Assembly (NCBI RefSeq): GCF_002864045.1
Contig: NZ_PJPV01000053.1
Location: 1-49,422 of the forward strand
Direction: 5' to 3'
Origin: Endozoicomonas acroporae
GTDB taxonomy: Bacteria > Pseudomonadota > Gammaproteobacteria > Pseudomonadales > Endozoicomonadaceae
DNA length: 49,422 nucleotides
Shown: positions 36,067-43,757 of the stretch, piece by piece
Numbering within the stretch: position 1 is the first letter of the stretch
Layout: every line of letters begins with the position of its first letter
Made by a program: the position numbers and the translations under genes
Notes under the pieces: model-generated
What the model was told of the DNA's origin: nothing
Seen by the model: the letters and a program-made list of their open reading frames with translations, nothing else
The model's database searches: none

Positions 36067-39000
36067 TTTTCGGGGTGGCTTTGAGGTAGTGAACGCAAAA
36101 GTAGACGCCATTGTCGTAGAAATCGACTTTCTAAGCTGCCTGTGCGGCAGTGAACTGGCCCTAGTACATGGTTTCAATGAGTTTGACGGGTTGTCGTGCC
36201 TCCGCACTCCGTTCGTCCTGAGCTTGTCGAAGGGCGGAAACTCCGGACTCTGATAGATCGTGCCAAGCACCCTTCGACTCCGCTCAGGGTGAACGGAGAT
36301 CGTACACGTCAAACTCATTGAAACCATGTACTAGGCACATTGGATCAGAGGGCTTGCTTTCTAAGCTGTCTGTGCGGCAGTGAACCGGACAGGCCGGCCA
36401 GACTTTCCTTTCTGACTTTTCTAAGCTGCCTGTGCGGCAGTGAACAAATTACGGCCACTGATTCGTTGTCCCATGGTTTTCTAAGCTGCCTGTGCGGCAG
36501 TGAACATGGGAATCAATTATTACAGTGGTACTGGGTGCTTTCTAAGCTGCCTGTGCGGCAGTGAACACGGTCCAGGGCAGGGGCGTTGCGTTCCGAGTTT
36601 TCTAAGCTGCCTGTGCGGCAGTGAACGCAGCTGCACGTCGTCGGCCTTGATGTTCAGCTTTCTAAGCTGCCTGTGCGGCAGTGAACCGAACTTATCAAAC
36701 ATGATGTTATGTATGTTTTTTCTAAGCTGCCTGTGCGGCAGTGAACTGGAATGTAAAGCTATGTTAGAAAGTGTGAAATTTCTAAGCTGCCTGTGCGGCA
36801 GTGAACTCAAAAGCATGTCGTTCATGATGACTGCTGGTTTTCTAAGCTGCCTGTGCGGCAGTGAACCGTCGGGGACAGCTGGTGGTCAGGCCGTCGGATT
36901 TCTAAGCTGCCTGTGCGGCAGTGAACCTGGCGGGCCGTGAGTTCCGGTTACTGCTGGTTTTCTAAGCTGCCTGTGCGGCAGTGAACAATCAGAGACTGAA
37001 GAAAGACGCAACTTTGCTTTTCTAAGCTGCCTGTGCGGCAGTGAACTCTCCCTTTCTTTTTCCGGAGCCAGGGCCGTTTTTCTAAGCTGCCTGTGCGGCA
37101 GTGAACCGGGCGACTAGATCTAATAGCGCATAGAAAACTTTCTAAGCTGCCTGTGCGGCAGTGAACTGAATCCGTTCTTTTCGAGTTGGCTTATTTCTTT
37201 TCTAAGCTGCCTGTGCGGCAGTGAACTCCATCGCCAACAAGCACTGGGAAAGCACCGTTTTCTAAGCTGCCTGTGCGGCAGTGAACTGTACGACGAAACA
37301 AAGATAGACCTCATGTGTTTTCTAAGCTGCCTGTGCGGCAGTGAACCTTTGTCTCTTGGCATAACAAAAGCTTCGTGCTTTCTAAGCTGCCTGTGCGGCA
37401 GTGAACGACACCGCGCCCGTATGACCTTCACTCTCTTTTTTCTAAGCTGCCTGTGCGGCAGTGAACAGGTGTCCAACACGCCTTCGGAAAGTTTCAGATT
37501 TCTAAGCTGCCTGTGCGGCAGTGAACTTGAAATCAAACGCCACCGCACCGCCACCGATTTTCTAAGCTGCCTGTGCGGCAGTGAACTCGGGGCTGACTTC
37601 CGGATTCATTTGGCCAATTTCTAAGCTGCCTGTGCGGCAGTGAACGCAATCAGACAGCAACAATCGGAATGCCGGTTTTTCTAAGCTGCCTGTGCGGCAG
37701 TGAACTTTGGAAACTGTTTTAGTGCTGTGTAGCCGTATTTCTAAGCTGCCTGTGCGGCAGTGAACTTCGTGGGAAAAGTCGTGACCGTAGCAGATGCTTT
37801 CTAAGCTGCCTGTGCGGCAGTGAACGGCTCCCGGTCCGTGGCGGCAGCTGGGGCAACTTTCTAAGCTGCCTGTGCGGCAGTGAACATGGCCATATCCAGC
37901 TCGCGGCCTGTGCTGTCTTTCTAAGCTGCCTGTGCGGCAGTGAACACTGGATTGCTACCGTGGTTCCCCTGGCCAGCCTTTCTAAGCTGCCTGTGCGGCA
38001 GTGAACACATTCATGCCTCCGTTAGCGGCCCTGCTTCCGTTTCTAAGCTGCCTGTGCGGCAGTGAACGTTAACAATTTTTTACGCAGTGCATAGCTGTTT
38101 TTCTAAGCTGCCTGTGCGGCAGTGAACAATCCAGGCCAAGCTCCACACGCTCAGGTAGTTTTCTAAGCTGCCTGTGCGGCAGTGAACGGTGATGATCGCC
38201 ATGAGCGTTGGTATCGGTTTTTCTAAGCTGCCTGTGCGGCAGTGAACAGTTTCCAGAGAAAGCCAAGGAAGTAAGAACGTTTCTAAGCTGCCTGTGCGGC
38301 AGTGAACGATATCTGATAACTGGGTTCTGAAGCGTGCGCTTTCTAAGCTGCCTGTGCGGCAGTGAACGGTCTAAGAAACTGCCGGTAAGCAGAACTATCT
38401 TTCTAAGCTGCCTGTGCGGCAGTGAACTTATCTGAATGACCAGCTTATTGAGAGTGTAATTTCTAAGCTGCCTGTGCGGCAGTGAACCGGTACCAGTATG
38501 CGTTCCGGTACGATCCAATTTTCTAAGCTGCCTGTGCGGCAGTGAACGGCAGAAGCCATGCCGGATGGCGCTCCTGAATTTTCTAAGCTGCCTGTGCGGC
38601 AGTGAACGATACCTGGGACGGGTTTGGTAGAATGCAATGTTTCTAAGCTGCCTGTGCGGCAGTGAACTTATGGACAATTAGACTCTCAAATGCAATCTTT
38701 TTCTAAGCTGCCTGTGCGGCAGTGAACATGCAGAACGCCAAAGAAGATATCGTCAAAATATTTCTAAGCTGCCTGTGCGGCAGTGAACGTCTTTGACCCG
38801 GCCATCGGCGGACAGGGTTTTTTCTAAGCTGCCTGTGCGGCAGTGAACAATGTCTCCCTGATCATCACTACCGGATACACTTTCTAAGCTGCCTGTGCGG
38901 CAGTGAACGTCTGCACATAGATATCTGCCCGCACCCGGTATTTCTAAGCTGCCTGTGCGGCAGTGAACAATTACGACACCGGCAACGGCACCGCCCAGGT

Positions 39001-39209
39001 TTTCTAAGCTGCCTGTGCGGCAGTGAACACGGAAATCAAACTTGTATTCAAGGATCTGGTTTTCTAAGCTGCCTGTGCGGCAGTGAACATCAAAATCAGG
39101 AATTATACATTGCCCAGTCTTTTCTAAGCTGCCTGTGCGGCAGTGAACACCAGACTGCATATTGGAATCCTACTAGTGAACTTTCTAAGCTGCCTGTGCG
39201 GCAGTGAAC
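36067..39209 (-). CRISPR. CRISPR array 1, type I-F, 49 repeats plus a degenerate end
   Basis: There are 49 repeats of 28 bp (36128-36155, then 36358-39209) at a 60-bp period, with spacers mostly 32 bp (31-33). On the minus strand the repeat begins GTTCACTGCC, has a 5-bp stem CTGCC/GGCAG with loop GCACA, and ends in the handle CTTAGAAA, the standard type I-F repeat. The leader side is the right end (39209), next to cas6f. The oldest part is at the left: a further repeat at 36067-36094 matches the consensus at only 19 of 28 positions. The repeat at 36358 has one change (GTC for GCC). Spacer 36156-36357 holds a MITE. Translated frames of the type FLSCLCGSE across the array are not genes. Confidence 0.99.
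36161..36334. mobile_element. MITE inserted in a CRISPR spacer
   Basis: A 174-bp element with perfect 28-bp inverted ends (CTAGTACATGGTTTCAATGA... and complement) lies inside the leader-distal spacer. Counting CTAG at both ends as a 4-bp target duplication, the interrupted spacer is 5 + 4 + 23 = 32 nt, exactly the normal spacer length. The core is shared with the family B element at 5991-6163. Confidence 0.88.
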
Positions 39210-39400
39210 AAAGACAATATGCGCAAAGAGTAGTTGCTGCAAGGGTTCCATCGAAAAAAGGGAGAGTCACCCTATTTTTTAGAGTGAATTTAAGTCATTG
39301 ATTGTAAATATATTTTTAGAGGGCGAAAAAAAAGGGTCTTTGAGTGCCGCTGGCGACAGTGGCTTCCTATAGGCATTAATGTGGCCGCGCTTTGTTATGC
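39210..39400 (-). promoter_or_regulatory. Leader of CRISPR array 1
   Basis: An A/T-rich region next to the first repeat. On the minus strand it contains ACCCTTTTTTTT, also found in the leader of array 2 (ACCCTTTTTTTGG), and A/T tracts (taaaaatatatttaca) suited to IHF binding, which type I-F integration needs. The promoter of the array should lie here; I cannot fix its boxes. Confidence 0.65.
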
Positions 39401-39451
39401 ACACAGACCCTCATTCCCAAGGTCCCGAGGCTGTTCAAGCCCTCCGAACAT

Positions 39452-39592
39452 ATTCCCACGGACTCCCGTGAGAATGCACACCGAACCGCTGCACAAATTA
39501 GAACCTTCGTTTAACTTCAATGATTCCGGGTAGAAATGGATTGTTCCACATCCAGAAGGCTCCGGTATGCACTCCCACGCAAGCATGGGAGT
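39452..39592. repeat. Pair of REP-like hairpins
   Basis: Hairpins at 39452-39475 (ATTCCCACGG ... CCGTGAGAAT) and 39571-39592 (ACTCCCA ... TGGGAGT) resemble the common gammaproteobacterial REP class with CATTCCCACG arms. They lie between cas6f and the leader and may end cas operon transcription before the array. A 69-codon frame here (39395-39604) is not convincing. Confidence 0.55.
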
Positions 39593-39619
39593 GTGTATGG
39601 GCATTAGCGCTTTTCTGTA

Positions 39620-40192
39620 CTAGAACTCAGGAACAGTGGCGTGATCCAAAGCCAGCCCGTAGCTGTTAAATTGGCCATCTACAGCCCTGGCTTTGTTATG
39701 GCGCTCTATAAACAGCAGAAAACTTTGCCCGTTGCTGCTGCTCTTCAGGCCAACATGAGGAAGACGCAGTGGTTTCGAGATTTGTGCATGCATAGCCTGC
39801 TCCAATGTCTCTGACCAGGTTCCCCGCTCAAGGTGGCGCTTTTTTTGCCTCTGGTAACGGCTGTTGCCCTTAGGTTGCTTTCGAGAGTAGCAGCTGTGTT
39901 TAGAGATCCCTTCAGGTATCCCACTGACTGGTGTCAGCAGAGCGTAATCCCGGATAACGGAATGGTTAGCCAGCACCGAATGGAAGGCATCAATATCCAC
40001 CTTTTTACCAAGGATACGTATTATGCCACCCAGTGTGTGCTGTTGTCCTTGTCCATAGGCAGGGAAAGCAAGACCGATTCGCCCCTCATAGGTTGGCAAC
40101 AGCTTGTGCAGTGCCTGCATGAGTGCCGACACCACAGCAGACTGGATAATCTCTGGGTCAGGCAGTGCTTTTAGCTCACAGTAGCTGTCCAT
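39620..40192 (-). CDS. cas6f: CRISPR endoribonuclease Cas6f (Csy4)
   Basis: A 190-residue Cas6f/Csy4, which cuts pre-crRNA 3' of the repeat stem and stays bound to the stem in the Csy complex. The catalytic His is His29 (ALHKLLP), the same number as in the Pseudomonas enzyme; the partner Ser lies in KSSSNGQSFLLFIE (about 150-164). The arginine-rich helix that enters the RNA groove is at about 104-124 (RKQPKGNSRYQRQKKR). The stem CTGCC/GGCAG of both arrays matches its known substrate. It is last of the operon csy1-csy2-csy3-cas6f and 2 bp after csy3. Confidence 0.96.
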   Translation of the reverse strand: MDSYCELKALPDPEIIQSAVVSALMQALHKLLPTYEGRIGLAFPAYGQGQQHTLGGIIRILGKKVDIDAFHSVLANHSVIRDYALLTPVSGIPEGISKHSCYSRKQPKGNSRYQRQKKRHLERGTWSETLEQAMHAQISKPLRLPHVGLKSSSNGQSFLLFIERHNKARAVDGQFNSYGLALDHATVPEF

Positions 40193-40194
40193 AA

Positions 40195-41214
40195 TTACTC
40201 CTTGCCGGATTCACCAAAGACGCCACCACGGATCAGGATAGCCATTACATAGTGCTGTTGCTCTACAGAAGGTTCTTTATCCTTGAGTACCCAGTTATCA
40301 AACAGGCTGTAGAAATCCATCTTTACCTTTGGCTGCCGGAACGCCATGCCCAGGGTTGTTACAGAGCCATAGGGCTCAATGGCGATGGGCATCATTGCAT
40401 CGTCACTGTACCAGGTATCAATGGTGCGAATAGCATTACCGACTTTTTGGGAGTGCATGCCGGCTTGACGAGTGGATTCATTGACAACATAGAGCTCTTT
40501 GCTCTTGGTCTTTCCTGTATCCAGTACCAGCTCCTGAGAAGGGTAAACTTCCTGACCAAAGCCGAGGCGGGCATGAGCCTCAATATTGAGAAGAATAAAT
40601 TGCTCACCACGCAGACCAGATGCTATCCATTGAGCAACAGTGGTGATGTCATCGGACTGGTGATCAAAATTCTGCAAGCTCAGTTGACGGGCATTATCGA
40701 TGGCGACACTCTTCTCAGCGCCATCTATTTTGCAGCGCACAATGACTGAAACCGACTCACTGCCGATACGGTTACGCCACAGCCAGCGGGCGTTAAGAAT
40801 ATTGGCTGCGTAACGCCTTGCCAGTTCTTCTACACCATGCTCCTGAATATATTGAGCAACAACTTCTTTCACCTTGGCCTGATAGGGTTGGTTATTACAG
40901 ACACTGGGGGTGCCATCAAAAGGGATAACCTTGCAGGTGAAGTTGACCTTGAGAGTGTCATTGTCATTATTCAACATGGCTACATCGACGGTTTGCAGGT
41001 TAGGTACCTGAATTTTTGCGTCCAGTTTGGCCGGGTCGCTGGCATCCTTGTTTTTCAGGCGATTGGAGATGGTGCCCCGAATGGATTTGGTGCGAATGGC
41101 AATCACAGACTCCTGAGGGTGATCCAGTTCACTGTTGAACTGACTGAATACCCCATCGGAGATATCCAGATTACGTTCGAAAGCGAGAACTGAGGCGGTT
41201 GTTAGTTTAGTCAT
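40195..41214 (-). CDS. csy3: Csy complex backbone protein Csy3 (Cas7f)
   Basis: A 339-residue Cas7-family protein. Six copies form the helical backbone of the type I-F Csy complex and hold the spacer of the crRNA, flipping out every sixth base. Family features are the start (LTTASVLAFERNLDISDGVF), the central RRYAANILNARWLWRNRIGS and the C-terminal YGSVTTLGMAFRQP. Length matches Csy3. It lies 18 bp after csy2. Confidence 0.96.
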   Translation of the reverse strand: MTKLTTASVLAFERNLDISDGVFSQFNSELDHPQESVIAIRTKSIRGTISNRLKNKDASDPAKLDAKIQVPNLQTVDVAMLNNDNDTLKVNFTCKVIPFDGTPSVCNNQPYQAKVKEVVAQYIQEHGVEELARRYAANILNARWLWRNRIGSESVSVIVRCKIDGAEKSVAIDNARQLSLQNFDHQSDDITTVAQWIASGLRGEQFILLNIEAHARLGFGQEVYPSQELVLDTGKTKSKELYVVNESTRQAGMHSQKVGNAIRTIDTWYSDDAMMPIAIEPYGSVTTLGMAFRQPKVKMDFYSLFDNWVLKDKEPSVEQQHYVMAILIRGGVFGESGKE

Positions 41215-41232
41215 TGCATAACTCCTTTGTTA

Positions 41233-42168
41233 TCAGTTGCCATTTTGCTCAATCAGGTACAAGCCGTTTTCACCGGTGTTCATCCGCCAGAAGGCGTTAT
41301 CCAGTGAGTTAAGGCTATAAGGAAAAACCCAGCGGCCAAGGCTGTAGAGTGTCTCGACATACTGGCTTGGGTAGTGGGGAGCCCGGCTATGTTGCATGGC
41401 TTCCGGTTCAAAAAGCGGTGAGATTGGCTGATAACCGACCGGTATTGGCACCAGCCAGCCACGACCATGTTTGACACTGGTCGTCTTCCAGTGCACGGTT
41501 GGTTCTTTGTCTTCACCCCTGGTGGGCCGCTGCTCGGGAATATGATGCAATATCGCCGTTTCGAGAAGTGCATCAAGTGCGGTTGCATCGGGTGATTGCT
41601 GTTGTAGCTGTCTGGTAATCTCTATCAGTTCCTGACGGGCATCCATAAGAATAAAGGCTGGTGCCAGGCGGGCTTTCAGTTGATCCAGATTTTCTGCCGG
41701 TACCAGCTCAACCGTTTTGATACCAAACACACTGCCACTCGCCATTCTCTGTTGCTGCAGGGTTTGGCTGACCCAGTGACAAAACGCTTGCTCATTGTCA
41801 TTAAGCCAGTCTTCGTCGTCGTAGTCTGCACAGAGTATGGGGAGGACCAGGCTGATGGTCATATCAACCTTGCCTTCTTCGACTATTGCTGCGGTCTCTC
41901 CGTTTTTCCTGATTGGGTTGCGGCTTTGATTTAATGTGTAATCGCTAAACGCATGGGGACGATACCGCTTTACCCGGCACTCATGACTGGCGATTAATAC
42001 GCCGTCAAACGTCAGGCTGACAGGAAACCGGATTTTACGTTCAAGAGCGTGAGCAGCACCCAAAAAGCCAGTGAGGGCAGGAAAGCCATAACTGAGGGGG
42101 CCGGAGATCGCGTTGGCACCTTGTACCTTTATCTGGGAAATATGCAGGTAGAAGTCCACATCACTCAT
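41233..42168 (-). CDS. csy2: Csy complex protein Csy2 (Cas5f)
   Basis: A 311-residue Cas5-family protein that with Csy1 caps the crRNA 5' handle in the type I-F complex. The start (DFYLHISQIKVQGANAISGP) and the glycine-rich YGFPALTGFLGAAHALER are typical. Its first four bases overlap the csy1 stop (ATGA), indicating translational coupling. Confidence 0.95.
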   Translation of the reverse strand: MSDVDFYLHISQIKVQGANAISGPLSYGFPALTGFLGAAHALERKIRFPVSLTFDGVLIASHECRVKRYRPHAFSDYTLNQSRNPIRKNGETAAIVEEGKVDMTISLVLPILCADYDDEDWLNDNEQAFCHWVSQTLQQQRMASGSVFGIKTVELVPAENLDQLKARLAPAFILMDARQELIEITRQLQQQSPDATALDALLETAILHHIPEQRPTRGEDKEPTVHWKTTSVKHGRGWLVPIPVGYQPISPLFEPEAMQHSRAPHYPSQYVETLYSLGRWVFPYSLNSLDNAFWRMNTGENGLYLIEQNGN

Positions 42169-43520
42169 GAAAATATCCCCGCATTATTTCGCTGGCTGGC
42201 TTTGATGGTTGCTTCCATTTCCCGTCGCCATTCTCTGAATTCCACATCGTCAAAGTCTGTGGCCTGTTTTTTGAATCTGGTGTGCAGCAGATTATTCAAC
42301 CAGAGTGAGAAATCCTGCATAACGCTCTGGACCCATTCGCCTTTTTCCCTCTGGTGTTTGAAGGCGGTTTGACCCTCCTGATTTGCCCGCAGAGGATCAA
42401 GCCAGAGTTTGTGTGCCATTTTTAGCTGGTAGTTTTCACTCCATCCTGCAGGAAAGCTTTGTTGTACATAGGCTGCCATTTGCAGAATCTGGCCAAGAAT
42501 AAGGTCGAGAGCCTCCTTGCGCTGATCGCGGATATCCTTGTTGCTGTTGGCAGCCTCGATGACCGCATACAGCATCTGCAGAGCTTCATAACAGTGATAA
42601 GCAAGACTCCTGCTAAAGAAGCTTTCTTGTCGTTTGCTTAGAGAAAAATCTTGCTGTCGGGAGTAGGTGGGTGGCAGGGATTCAAGCAGCAGGTTAACAC
42701 CACGCTGTTTACTGGTGAGAGAACTAATGTTTTGCGGATTTGAACCACCTATTTTAAGTGCTGCCAGGGATATTACAGAAACATAGGCTTTCTGCTCAAC
42801 GCTCTTTTTTTTGCGATTGTCCCGGGCATTTTTGTTCTCTTCGCTGAAGCGTTTACTGTATATCGTGCCAGAAACGTTGTTGATCAGTGCCGAGGGGTGC
42901 AACGGTACCAGGCAATGATAGTTATCCTCTGCAATCGCATTATTGCGGGGCCAGAGCAACTGTTTGTTACGGCCTGAGGTTGTGGGTGAATCTGTTTGTG
43001 CAGCCAGCGAGGCATAAAATTTCTGCTGATATTGAGCAGAAAGTGCCGGATCAGTAGCAAAGGTTTTCTCAAGACCGGGGAGGTTTGCAAGGATTAGATC
43101 CCGCAGGAGAACACCGTTTACTGAGATGTTAAAAAAAGCGACTAATGGTAAGGCAGCGGCATTGCCGTTGGCATCTAATGCTGAGGCTGATAAGCACTGG
43201 GTTCCGACAATACCGGCAGGCAGAGTTGAGGAAGGCCTGAAGTTTATATTATCCCCTTTGGAATCAGGGTGAACGCCTTTGGATATGTGGGTTCCAAATT
43301 TGATTTGCCCGGTATATTTGTTTGCGAGCGTCTCCATCCAGTTAGCTCTGTCATAGCGATTTACGAAATCGGTTATTTTATCGCTAATCTTTTGTGCTTG
43401 ATCGCTGCCAGGCTCTGCCTTGTCCAGTTTCTTCTGTTCTGGCTCCAGCTTGCTCTGGAGCTGCTCGCTAAGATACTGATCAATAGCCTGGATGACGTCA
43501 TCACGTGTGATTGACTCCAT
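42165..43520 (-). CDS. csy1: Csy complex large subunit Csy1 (Cas8f)
   Basis: A 451-residue Cas8f, the large subunit that recognises the GG/CC PAM and binds the crRNA 5' end. Typical segments are GTHISKGVHPDSKGDN (about 94-109), IVGTQCLSASALDANGNAAALP and the C-terminal LWLDPLR. It is first of the csy operon. Predicted promoter boxes lie at 43591-43619, giving a leader of about 60 nt, and a mini-CRISPR RNA gene sits just upstream with a spacer that matches this promoter. Confidence 0.95.
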   Translation of the reverse strand: MESITRDDVIQAIDQYLSEQLQSKLEPEQKKLDKAEPGSDQAQKISDKITDFVNRYDRANWMETLANKYTGQIKFGTHISKGVHPDSKGDNINFRPSSTLPAGIVGTQCLSASALDANGNAAALPLVAFFNISVNGVLLRDLILANLPGLEKTFATDPALSAQYQQKFYASLAAQTDSPTTSGRNKQLLWPRNNAIAEDNYHCLVPLHPSALINNVSGTIYSKRFSEENKNARDNRKKKSVEQKAYVSVISLAALKIGGSNPQNISSLTSKQRGVNLLLESLPPTYSRQQDFSLSKRQESFFSRSLAYHCYEALQMLYAVIEAANSNKDIRDQRKEALDLILGQILQMAAYVQQSFPAGWSENYQLKMAHKLWLDPLRANQEGQTAFKHQREKGEWVQSVMQDFSLWLNNLLHTRFKKQATDFDDVEFREWRREMEATIKASQRNNAGIFS

Positions 43521-43577
43521 GGCTTCTCTTCACCTCTACTTGCTCAAAAGGAATTACAGCATAACAAGTTGTTTTTG

Positions 43578-43599
43578 CCATGCATGTGCGATTCTAGAC
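43578..43599 (+). promoter_or_regulatory. PAM and protospacer-like site in the csy promoter
   Basis: CC at 43578-43579 is the type I-F PAM in the right position and strand. The next 20 bases, ATGCATGTGCGATTCTAGAC, match the mini-CRISPR spacer ATGCAAGTGCGGTTCTTTAC at 16 positions; the mismatches are 6, 12, 17 and 18. After position 20 the match is lost. The site covers the -10 box of csy1 (43591-43596). Confidence 0.8.
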
Positions 43600-43619
43600 A
43601 AATTTATAAAGACCTACAA
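43591..43619 (-). promoter_or_regulatory. Putative csy operon promoter
   Basis: On the minus strand TTGTAG (43619-43614) and TAGAAT (43596-43591) are separated by exactly 17 bp, a good sigma-70 promoter. The start of transcription would be near 43584, about 64 nt before csy1. Its -35 box overlaps the -35 of the plus-strand promoter. Confidence 0.65.
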
Positions 43620-43641
43620 ATTTTTATGGCTGTGGTAGACT
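43613..43641 (+). promoter_or_regulatory. Putative promoter of the mini-CRISPR RNA
   Basis: An extended -10 box TGGTAGACT (TAGACT at 43636-43641) lies 17 bp after a weak -35, CCTACA (43613-43618). Transcription would start near 43648, just before the first repeat stem. Confidence 0.45.
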
Positions 43642-43644
43642 TTC

Positions 43645-43752
43645 ACTCTCTGCCGAGTAGGCAGCTCATAAAATGCAAGTGCGGTTCTTTACGCACAAAT
43701 TTACTGCCGAACAGGCAGACTCCTGAAGGGCTTTTGGTAGAAGCCCTTTTTT
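43645..43752 (+). ncRNA. Putative cas-regulating mini-CRISPR RNA (CreR-like)
   Basis: Two degenerate type I-F repeats on the plus strand surround one 26-nt spacer. Repeat 1 (43645-43672) keeps the stem CTGCC/GGCAG with a 5-nt loop (GAGTA) and an 8-nt handle CTCATAAA (6 of 8 match CTTAGAAA). The spacer is 43673-43698. Repeat 2 (43699-43726) keeps the same stem with loop GAACA but has a diverged 3' side. An intrinsic terminator follows. Cas6f could cut after both stems, giving a short crRNA-like guide. Its first 20 nt pair partly with the csy promoter beside a CC PAM. RNAs of this design (CreR) repress cas promoters in other CRISPR subtypes; the role here is inferred from sequence. Confidence 0.75.
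43726..43752 (+). terminator. Intrinsic terminator of the mini-CRISPR RNA
   Basis: A perfect 8-bp stem (AAGGGCTT / AAGCCCTT), 7-nt loop, then six T (43747-43752) on the plus strand. The minus strand has no T-run after the stem, so it serves the plus-strand RNA. Confidence 0.85.
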
Positions 43753-43757
43753 ATGAC

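Noticed and set aside
35815..36327. A 170-codon minus-strand frame over the start of the 798-residue gene
   Set aside because: It runs through the MITE, a CRISPR repeat and the leader DNA and is not conserved; it is a shadow.
36340..39160. Open frames with the repeated words FLSCLCGSE, SLPHRQLR or VHCRTGSLE
   Set aside because: They are translations of the CRISPR repeats and spacers of array 1 (and 48619-49014 in array 2), since the 60-bp period keeps frames open. They are not genes.
39395..39604. A 69-codon frame between cas6f and the leader, considered as an anti-CRISPR or accessory gene
   Set aside because: It spans two REP-like hairpins, which keep the frame open; no ribosome site or conserved motif.
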